The notes under the pieces were generated by a model. That model had not been told where the DNA came from and did no database searches. It was given only the letters and a program-made list of their open reading frames with translations. The position numbers and the translations under genes are program-made. 60,049 bases of DNA, from positions 1-60,049 of the forward strand of contig NZ_JAFBBG010000009.1 of assembly GCF_016907055.1 (NCBI RefSeq), read 5' to 3'. The stretch comes from Paracholeplasma morum (lineage in GTDB: Bacteria; Bacillota_I; Bacilli_A; Acholeplasmatales; UBA5453). Below, one piece after another: positions 52,477-60,049 of this stretch; within the stretch, counting starts at the first letter, position 1; each line of letters starts with the position of its first letter.

Positions 52477-53517
52477 TTATACTTCGTATTCATCAATCAT
52501 TTTGACAAGTTCATCGTAGACTTCGTCTTCTTTGATTTTCTTTAAGATTTGACCGTGTTTAAAGATAACTGCTTCACCCTTGCCACCTGCAACCCCTATA
52601 TCTGCGTGTTTTGCTTCGCCTGGGCCGTTTACTTTACACCCCATGATTGCAACATTGATTTTCTTGTTAACGCCTTGTAAGTAGGTTTCTATGCGTTTTG
52701 CGATGTCGATCATATCGTATTGAATTCTCCCACAAGTAGGGCAGCTAATTAGGTTGGGTATATCATTTCTTAAGTTTAGATTTTTTAAGATTTCTTTTGC
52801 TGCACGAATTTCAATTTCAGGATTATCTGTTAAAGATACTCTAATGGTGTTACCGATACCTTCGTGTAAAAGGATACCGATGCCCATTGCGCTTTTAATT
52901 GCGCCACTAAAAGCAGTACCAGCTTCAGTGACCCCTAAGTGAAGTGGGTATGGGAAAGTTTTTGCAGCTAAGCGGTACGTATCGATCATTAAGTTCATAT
53001 CAGTTGCTTTTAAGGATAATGCAATGTCAAAAAAGTCCATAGATTCAAGGATTTCAACATGCCCTTTAGCTACTTTAATCATGTTTTCTGCAGTTGGTTC
53101 TAAGTTATCAGGTAATGAGCCACTATTAACACCAATGCGAATAGGAACTTTTTTTGCTTTACATGCTTCAACAACCAGCTCAACTTTTGAGCGGTCCTTG
53201 ATGTTTCCTGGATTTAGGCGGATTTTATCAACACCCTGTTCAATAGCTTCTAAAGCCAGTTTATAGTCAAAATGAATGTCTGCGACCAAAGGAATATGAA
53301 TTCGTTTCTTAATTTCCCCTAGGGCCTTAGCGTCCACTTTGTCTAATACGGCCACTCTAACGATTTCGCAACCGGCTTTTTCTAGTCTTAATATTTGATC
53401 TACGGTTGCATCAACATCCTTAGTATAGGTCGTTGTCATACTTTGGATGTAAACATGATTGTTGCCACCCATTATTAATTTGCCAATTTTGATTGGTCTT
53501 GTCTCTAGTCTTTGCAT
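52477..53517 (-). CDS. ispG: 4-hydroxy-3-methylbut-2-enyl diphosphate synthase
   Basis: 346 residues, the bacterial short form of IspG/GcpE, the next-to-last step of the MEP isoprenoid pathway: it converts methylerythritol cyclodiphosphate to HMBPP using a [4Fe-4S] cluster. The cluster ligands are C259 and C262 (SCPTCGR) and C294 (MGCKVNGPGE), with E301 close by. The TIM barrel is complete. Its presence argues for an Acholeplasma-like organism, since most mycoplasmas lack this pathway. GGTGAT precedes the ATG and a TATAAT (53534-53539) lies upstream. Confidence 0.97.
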   Translation of the reverse strand: MQRLETRPIKIGKLIMGGNNHVYIQSMTTTYTKDVDATVDQILRLEKAGCEIVRVAVLDKVDAKALGEIKKRIHIPLVADIHFDYKLALEAIEQGVDKIRLNPGNIKDRSKVELVVEACKAKKVPIRIGVNSGSLPDNLEPTAENMIKVAKGHVEILESMDFFDIALSLKATDMNLMIDTYRLAAKTFPYPLHLGVTEAGTAFSGAIKSAMGIGILLHEGIGNTIRVSLTDNPEIEIRAAKEILKNLNLRNDIPNLISCPTCGRIQYDMIDIAKRIETYLQGVNKKINVAIMGCKVNGPGEAKHADIGVAGGKGEAVIFKHGQILKKIKEDEVYDELVKMIDEYEV

Positions 53518-53647
53518 AATATCACCAATTTTTATTATATCATACTGATTTATTTTTTTTAGAGATTAGACTTGATAAAATCAAAAGACTGAAAACCCCT
53601 TTATTTTTATACGATAATATGTTTAAATCAATATTGGAGCTGATTGT

Positions 53648-54175
53648 ATGAAGATAGAAGAACTAAGTAGACAAGAGTATCAAAATTACCCTTTAGAATC
53701 TCGTTATAAAACGAAATACTACTATCATATCAAAGTAAAAAGCAAAAAGAATATTAGCATGTCCATCGACAAAAAGAAGTACTTATTTGCTCAAGAAAAA
53801 AAGTTTAAATCTATTCTTTTCGCAAGTCACTTAATCGTTTCAGATGTATTTGGTATGTTAGAAAAGAAAAACTTAATGGCAGTCATTGAAGGTTCTATGG
53901 ATACAATCAATAACCGCTATGTTATTCCAAACTTATGGGTCGATGCCAAAGTAAGAAGAAAGAAATATGCCACTGAACTACTAGGTCACATCGAAGTTGT
54001 GGCCAAAAAGAAAGGTGCTAGAGCCATTTTTGTTGAAGTTTCATCGACAAATTATCCTGCTATATGCTTTTTAAGAAAGAATGGTTATGAGTTTAATGGG
54101 TTTGATGGTTCGTTCTATTCAAACAAAGATATCCTCAAAAAAGAGGTTAAAATAGATTTTGTAAAGCACTTATAG
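53648..54175 (+). CDS. GNAT-family acetyltransferase
   Basis: 175 residues. The C-terminal half has the GNAT signature: LWVDAKVRRKKYATELLGHIEVVAKKKGARAIFVEVSSTNYPAICFLRKNGYEF, with the acetyl-CoA loop VRRKKYA (a variant of R-x-x-G-x-A in which Gly is Lys). The N-terminal 50 residues are basic. The acceptor substrate is unknown. Single gene, facing away from ispG. Confidence 0.8.
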   Translation: MKIEELSRQEYQNYPLESRYKTKYYYHIKVKSKKNISMSIDKKKYLFAQEKKFKSILFASHLIVSDVFGMLEKKNLMAVIEGSMDTINNRYVIPNLWVDAKVRRKKYATELLGHIEVVAKKKGARAIFVEVSSTNYPAICFLRKNGYEFNGFDGSFYSNKDILKKEVKIDFVKHL

Positions 54176-54240
54176 TAATGGCTTAGTTAGGCTATAAAGG
54201 CATTAAAGTTCGGAATCAAAATCATATAAATCAAAAATGC

Positions 54241-54269
54241 TTGATATTTATATCGTAGTTTGATATACT
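54241..54269 (+). promoter_or_regulatory. Promoter of rpmG
   Basis: TTGATA (54241-54246) and TATACT (54264-54269) are 17 bases apart, 30 bases before the L33 start. Confidence 0.6.
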
Positions 54270-54299
54270 TTTAAATGAAATGTCTGGAGGGATTTATAC

Positions 54300-54449
54300 A
54301 TGCGTGAACTAGTCAAGTTAGTTTGTACAGAATGTGGCGAAGAAAACTACTATACAACTAAAAATAAGAAAACCACACCGACTCGTCTTGAAATGAAAAA
54401 GTACTGCCCAAAATCACGTACTTATACTGTACACAGAGAAAAGAAATAA
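54300..54449 (+). CDS. rpmG: 50S ribosomal protein L33
   Basis: A 49-residue protein, [18 protein letters not shown] and onward to [22 protein letters not shown] (54286-54290) stands 9 bases before the ATG, and a strong promoter and terminator frame it. L33 of the zinc-binding form has two CxxC pairs. Here C9-x-x-C12 is complete, but the second pair is C36-x-x-S39, so one zinc ligand is replaced by Ser. Confidence 0.95.
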   Translation: MRELVKLVCTECGEENYYTTKNKKTTPTRLEMKKYCPKSRTYTVHREKK

Positions 54450-54474
54450 GCTATTCTAAGAATAGTTTTTTTTC
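54449..54474 (+). terminator. Terminator of rpmG
   Basis: CTATTC (54451-54456) pairs with GAATAG (54460-54465), followed by a T run. Confidence 0.75.
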
Positions 54475-54489
54475 TACTTAGAGGTAAAT

Positions 54490-55101
54490 ATGATATTAAA
54501 AGGCAATGGTGATTTATCCCATGTATACATCATTAAAAAATTCGACCAGGCCATTCTAATTGACCCAAGCCATAGCTTGTCTTTAATTCAACAAGCCTTG
54601 AATGGGTATCAATTAAAAGCCATTTTATTAACACATGGTCATATTGATCATACAGCACTCATTCATGAGTTTAAAGTCCCTATCTATATGCATAAACAAG
54701 ATTATGATTTAATGTTTAATGATGACCAAAATGGCTCAAAAGACATCAAGTTAAAAAGAACATTTGAAAAAAACAACTTAGACATTCATTTCGTAGAAGA
54801 CAAGGATTCGATTGCTTTCTTAGATGAATCGATTAAGGTGATTCATACGCCAGGTCATACTAAAGGCGGGTTATGCTTTTTACATAGAAATATGCTTTAT
54901 ACTGGAGACACTTTATTTAAAGGCTCTGTAGGTAGAACGGATTTGATAGGTGGTTCCACGGCGCTTTTAAATAAATCGATTAAAAAACTATTTATGGAAC
55001 TACCAGGTCTAACCAAAATACTACCCGGACACGATGAACCAACAACGCTAAACCAAGAAAAAAAAGACAACGATTATGTCAAAAAAGTACTTTCAAAATA
55101 A
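54490..55101 (+). CDS. MBL-fold metallohydrolase (glyoxalase II-like)
   Basis: 203 residues. Metal motif H49-x-H51-x-D53-H54 (THGHIDHTA), then the HTPGHTKGG and YTGDTLFKGSVGRTDL blocks and the final LPGHDEPTTL. This is the hydroxyacylglutathione hydrolase-like branch of the metallo-beta-lactamase fold, usually with two metal ions. Thioester hydrolysis is typical; the true substrate is not known. It lies between rpmG and the heat-shock operon, with AGAGGTAAAT before the ATG. Confidence 0.85.
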   Translation: MILKGNGDLSHVYIIKKFDQAILIDPSHSLSLIQQALNGYQLKAILLTHGHIDHTALIHEFKVPIYMHKQDYDLMFNDDQNGSKDIKLKRTFEKNNLDIHFVEDKDSIAFLDESIKVIHTPGHTKGGLCFLHRNMLYTGDTLFKGSVGRTDLIGGSTALLNKSIKKLFMELPGLTKILPGHDEPTTLNQEKKDNDYVKKVLSK

Positions 55102-55112
55102 CAAATAATACT

Positions 55113-55136
55113 AAAGGCGAAAGCCTTTTTTTGTTT
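55113..55136 (+). terminator. Terminator of the MBL hydrolase gene
   Basis: AAAGGC (55113-55118) pairs with GCCTTT (55123-55128) across GAAA, followed by T residues. Confidence 0.8.
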
Positions 55137-55137
55137 T

Positions 55138-55164
55138 TTAGCACATTTGACTTGACAGTGCTAA
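55138..55164. promoter_or_regulatory. CIRCE-like operator 1 (HrcA site)
   Basis: Half sites TTAGCACAT (55138-55146) and CAGTGCTAA (55156-55164) are separated by 9 bases. The consensus is TTAGCACTC-N9-GAGTGCTAA, so the outer seven bases of each half match. It overlaps the -35 hexamer. Confidence 0.9.
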
Positions 55165-55180
55165 AATCATAAGATAAAAT
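55152..55180 (+). promoter_or_regulatory. Promoter of the hrcA operon
   Basis: TTGACA (55152-55157) and TAAAAT (55175-55180) are 17 bases apart. The -35 lies inside CIRCE 1 and the start site falls at the edge of CIRCE 2. Confidence 0.85.
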
Positions 55181-55184
55181 AAAG

Positions 55185-55211
55185 TTGGCACTAAAAGATA
55201 GTAAGTGCTAA
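55185..55211. promoter_or_regulatory. CIRCE-like operator 2 (HrcA site)
   Basis: Half sites TTGGCACTA (55185-55193) and AAGTGCTAA (55203-55211), again with 9 bases between. The second operator covers the transcription start. Confidence 0.8.
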
Positions 55212-55225
55212 TAAGAGGTGATGTT

Positions 55226-56239
55226 GTGTTATCAAATAGACAAAAACTCATTTTAAAAGCCATTATTGAAGCTTATGTTTCGGATGGTGTCCCAGTAGGG
55301 AGTAAGGCACTAACGGATAAACCCTATCTGAATTTTAGTTCAGCCACCCTTAGATATGATATGGCCAAACTTGAAGAATTAGGCTTTTTAGAAAAAACAC
55401 ACACATCTAGTGGAAGAATCCCTTCAAACATGGGCTATAGATATTATGTAGAAAACCTAGTCACGCGAGATGATGAGATTAAGCAAATATTCCCAATGAT
55501 TGATCAATTGTTTTCAGAGTACGAAAACAATCGAGAATATGCTGTTAAAGAAGCGATTAACCTACTTTCAGAATTAACCAATTACACATCCATGGTTTTA
55601 GGACCGAACGATATGTTTGCTAGAATCAAAAAAGTGGATTTTATCCCGTTAACAACATCCGAAGCGGTTGTACTGATTGTAACGGATAAGGGACACGTTC
55701 AAAGCGAAACAGTCTCAATTCCTGACCAATTGTCTTTAGATGATTTTAAACGAATCATTGCATCTTTAAATGATTTATTAGAAAACCAATTGGTAAAAGA
55801 CGCTAAACGTATCTTAAAGAACGCTTACACGGAAGAGAACATTATTGAATACATGGATTACCAAGAACGACTTGTCGATACCTTTGTGAACGCTTTTAAA
55901 CACATGGCTGATCAAAACGTCTACTTAACAGGCATGGGACAAATGTTACTTCAACCAGAGTTTCAAGATGTCAATCAAATTAAAGAATTGATGTACATGC
56001 TTGACCGTAAAGAATTAGTCAAACTCATTGGACATACAAACAAACTATCGATCAAAATCGGACGTGAAGCTTCATTTATGCCAACCGATACGTGCACGAT
56101 AATCTCAGTGCCGTATTATGTATCTGATGAGGATCAAGGAACCATTGCGATTATTGGACCTACCAGAATGGATTACTCAAAAGTGATACCACTCATGGAG
56201 TATGTAGCGAAGAATATCGCGAAATTATATAAAAAATAA
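55226..56239 (+). CDS. hrcA: Heat-inducible transcription repressor HrcA
   Basis: 337 residues from a GTG at 55226, with AGAGGTGA just before it. A GTG at 55205 in frame lies within CIRCE 2 and is rejected. The N-terminal winged helix (LSNRQKLILKAIIEAYVSDGVPVGSKAL, YDMAKLEELGFLEKTHTSSGRIPS) is the DNA-binding part. The C-terminal HrcA domain contains TGMGQMLLQPEF and IIGPTRMDYSKVIPLMEYVA. It represses this operon by binding CIRCE and is released on heat stress. Confidence 0.97.
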   Translation: MLSNRQKLILKAIIEAYVSDGVPVGSKALTDKPYLNFSSATLRYDMAKLEELGFLEKTHTSSGRIPSNMGYRYYVENLVTRDDEIKQIFPMIDQLFSEYENNREYAVKEAINLLSELTNYTSMVLGPNDMFARIKKVDFIPLTTSEAVVLIVTDKGHVQSETVSIPDQLSLDDFKRIIASLNDLLENQLVKDAKRILKNAYTEENIIEYMDYQERLVDTFVNAFKHMADQNVYLTGMGQMLLQPEFQDVNQIKELMYMLDRKELVKLIGHTNKLSIKIGREASFMPTDTCTIISVPYYVSDEDQGTIAIIGPTRMDYSKVIPLMEYVAKNIAKLYKK

Positions 56240-56253
56240 AGAGGTGTAATAGT

Positions 56254-58624
<2,371 letters not shown>

Positions 58625-58631
58625 TCACAAG

Positions 58632-58650
58632 AGGGGCTAAGGCCCCTTTT
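58632..58650 (+). terminator. Hairpin between dnaK and dnaJ (attenuator)
   Basis: AGGGGC (58632-58637) pairs with GCCCCT (58642-58647) followed by only TTT, then the dnaJ ribosome binding site. It is likely a partial terminator or RNA-stability hairpin lowering dnaJ output relative to dnaK. Confidence 0.55.
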
Positions 58651-58664
58651 GGTAAGGAGTAATT

Positions 58665-59777
58665 ATGGCAGAAAAAAGAGATTATTATGACGTGCTTGGT
58701 ATCAGTAAAGATGCTTCAGAAGAGGACATCAAGAAAGCATACCGTTCGTTAGCAAAAAAATACCATCCTGACGTCTCTAAAGAGTCAAATGCAGAAGCGA
58801 AATTTAAAGAAGTTCAAGAAGCCTATGACACTTTAGGAGATGCTGAAAAGCGTCGTCAATATGATCAGTTCGGACATAATGGTCCATTCGGACAAGGCGG
58901 CTCAGGTTTTGGAGGTTTCGAAGGTTTTGGTGGCTTCTCGGATATTTTTAGTTCGTTTTTCGGTGGAGGCGGTCAACAACGTAGAGACCCTTCAGGCCCA
59001 CAACGTGGTGATGACTTAGAAAAACGAATGAACATCACCTTTGAAGAAGCCGTTTTAGGCGCAAAGAAGACCATTAAGATTGATGTTGATCAAACTTGTC
59101 ACACCTGTGGTGGACATGGCGGTCAGTCATCTAGTGATGTAGACACTTGCGATAGATGTCATGGGCAAGGCTATATTCATGTAGAACAACGTACCATTTT
59201 AGGCAATATTCGTAGTCAACAAGCCTGTCCAAAATGTGGTGGGCGCGGAAAAACCATTAAAAATCGTTGTAAAACATGTAATGGTTCTGGACGTGAAAGA
59301 GTTACTAAGGATATTGAAGTTAAGATTCCAGCTGGTATCGACAACAACATGTCTTTACGTATGCCAGGTTATGGCGAAGGCGGCGTTAATGGCGGCCCAT
59401 CAGGCGATTTATACTTAAGATTCCAAGTTAAACCACATAAAGTTTTCAAACGCGAAAATGATAATATTATCTTAGAAGCACCAATATCATTTGTGCAAGC
59501 TGCACTTGGAGATACAATTGATGTGCCAACGATCTATGGAGAAGTTGCATTAAAGATTCCTGCAGGAACTCAAAGCGAGACGGTTCTTCGTATGCGTGAA
59601 AAAGGTGTAGCAAACGTAAACTCTGGACGTAAAGGTGATCAACTTGTTGTCGTAAAAGTTGAGGTACCATCAAACTTATCCAAAGAACAAGAAACGATAC
59701 TTCGTCAATTTGAAAAAGCAAACCCAAAACCAAAAGATACACCTTGGGAAAAATTCAAAAATTTATTTAAAAACTAG
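58665..59777 (+). CDS. dnaJ: Chaperone DnaJ (type I Hsp40)
   Basis: 370 residues. J domain with H34-P35-D36 (YHPDVSK), a Gly/Phe-rich stretch (~70-103), a zinc domain with four CxxCxGxG repeats ([32 protein letters not shown]) and the C-terminal client-binding barrels. It stimulates the ATPase of DnaK. AAGGAGTAATT precedes the ATG. Last gene of the heat-shock operon. Confidence 0.98.
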   Translation: MAEKRDYYDVLGISKDASEEDIKKAYRSLAKKYHPDVSKESNAEAKFKEVQEAYDTLGDAEKRRQYDQFGHNGPFGQGGSGFGGFEGFGGFSDIFSSFFGGGGQQRRDPSGPQRGDDLEKRMNITFEEAVLGAKKTIKIDVDQTCHTCGGHGGQSSSDVDTCDRCHGQGYIHVEQRTILGNIRSQQACPKCGGRGKTIKNRCKTCNGSGRERVTKDIEVKIPAGIDNNMSLRMPGYGEGGVNGGPSGDLYLRFQVKPHKVFKRENDNIILEAPISFVQAALGDTIDVPTIYGEVALKIPAGTQSETVLRMREKGVANVNSGRKGDQLVVVKVEVPSNLSKEQETILRQFEKANPKPKDTPWEKFKNLFKN

Positions 59778-59784
59778 TCGTCAT

Positions 59785-59813
59785 TGGAAGTCCATTTATT
59801 GGACTCCTTTTTT
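59785..59813 (+). terminator. Terminator of the hrcA-grpE-dnaK-dnaJ operon
   Basis: AGTCCA (59789-59794) pairs with TGGACT (59800-59805), extended imperfectly by flanking GG/CC, followed by a T run. Confidence 0.75.
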
Positions 59814-59913
59814 CTTATTATGCCGATATCATCAGAATTTATAGGTTATCTAGTCTTTTTACCAATAAAAAACTGACTATCACCGTATACATAGTGTAAG
59901 GAAAGGTGATATT

Positions 59914-60019
59914 ATGAGAAAAATAGTGATTAGTTTTACTTTATTATTAGCAATGATTGGACTAGCGGGATAAACCAAGCTAGTGCACAATCCGTTTTAA
60001 CACCCCAATCAAGAAGTCC
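59914..60019 (+). pseudogene. Broken secreted-protein start (signal peptide, frameshift)
   Basis: ATG at 59914 with AAGGTGAT upstream encodes MRKIVISFTLLLAMIGLAG and then a stop at 59971-59973. Moving back one base at the stop gives a continuation INQASAQSVLTP that ends the signal peptide with an ASA-QS cleavage site. It then stops at the foot of the hairpin near the window end. This looks like the start of a secreted protein gene broken by a frameshift and then by an inserted element end. The evidence is short. Confidence 0.4.
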
Positions 60020-60049
60020 CCTACCTCTATAGGTGGTGGGATGAATTGA
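60014..60049. mobile_element. Possible IS200/IS605-type terminus
   Basis: AAGTCCCC then TACCTCTATAGGTGGTGGG (60016-60041) folds into a hairpin with CTACC/GGTGG arms, followed by ATGAATTGA. Hairpins of this form are typical of IS200/IS605 right ends, where the TnpB guide RNA also ends. The window stops here, so the element cannot be confirmed. Confidence 0.35.

Overview
This is a low-GC bacterial segment, and the standard stop TGA is used: psuK, the alpha/beta hydrolase at 15340 and the HAD phosphatase at 30679 all end in TGA, and Trp is TGG. That excludes the Mycoplasma/Spiroplasma code. The gene set includes an MEP-pathway ispG, oligoendopeptidase F, several GH13 glucosidases, BMP-type nucleoside uptake, and hrcA-grpE-dnaK-dnaJ with CIRCE operators. 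Together with the base composition this suggests an Acholeplasma-like mollicute or a near relative among basal Tenericutes/Erysipelotrichia. The genus is an inference.

Layout. 1-360: 3' end of an IS3-family transposase, cut by the window edge. 393-2539: a DsrE-like protein and a K+/H+ antiporter. 2692-4711: psuK-psuG pseudouridine catabolism. 4767-6711 (minus): a membrane protein / XRE regulator / lipoprotein operon with overlapping genes. 6906-8705: pepF. 8866-12169: a SauUSI-like modification-dependent restriction enzyme overlapping a NudG/MutT-like Nudix gene. 12325-15942: a CNNM/CorC-type protein, a GH13 enzyme and an alpha/beta hydrolase. 16073-19720: a large SF1 helicase with a nuclease-like tail. 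19841-24247: an ABC-F protein with a degenerate second ATPase site, thpR, a guanylate kinase-like protein, an XRE protein with a glycine pentapeptide-repeat tail, and a DUF1295 enzyme. 24378-28439: an ABC exporter pair, a small protein, a phosphodiesterase and a membrane-anchored endonuclease I. 28484-29504 (minus): two unknown genes. Then tRNA-Lys(CUU), Nudix and HAD genes, and a divergent pair of GH13 enzymes (31403-35085).

35140-36821 is an IS110-family element whose upstream non-coding region holds a clearly structured, promoter- and terminator-bounded RNA candidate. It is a good candidate for a bridge (seek) RNA. Next to it lies a 5.96-kb gene for a 1987-residue protein with a CvpA-like membrane N-terminus and a long repeat region predicted to be outside the cell. 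43016-47443: Nudix, a membrane protein, a thioesterase, a second ABC-F and a MATE exporter. 47543-52399: a complete nucleoside ABC importer (lipoprotein, ATPase, two permeases). 52477-55101: ispG (minus), a GNAT protein, ribosomal protein L33 (too short for a 60-residue ORF cutoff) and an MBL-fold hydrolase. 55138-59777: the HrcA heat-shock operon with two CIRCE-like operators around a strong promoter. The last 130 bases hold a broken signal-peptide reading frame and a hairpin resembling an IS200/IS605 terminus.

How the genes work together: three intracellular GH13 enzymes degrade alpha-glucans, two of them downstream of catabolite-responsive (cre)-like sites. The nucleoside importer and psuKG salvage nucleosides and pseudouridine. 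The SauUSI-like enzyme, and possibly the SF1 helicase, are candidate defence genes. The strongest unexplained items are the IS110-linked RNA, the giant repeat protein, the restriction enzyme/Nudix pair and the glycine-repeat regulator.
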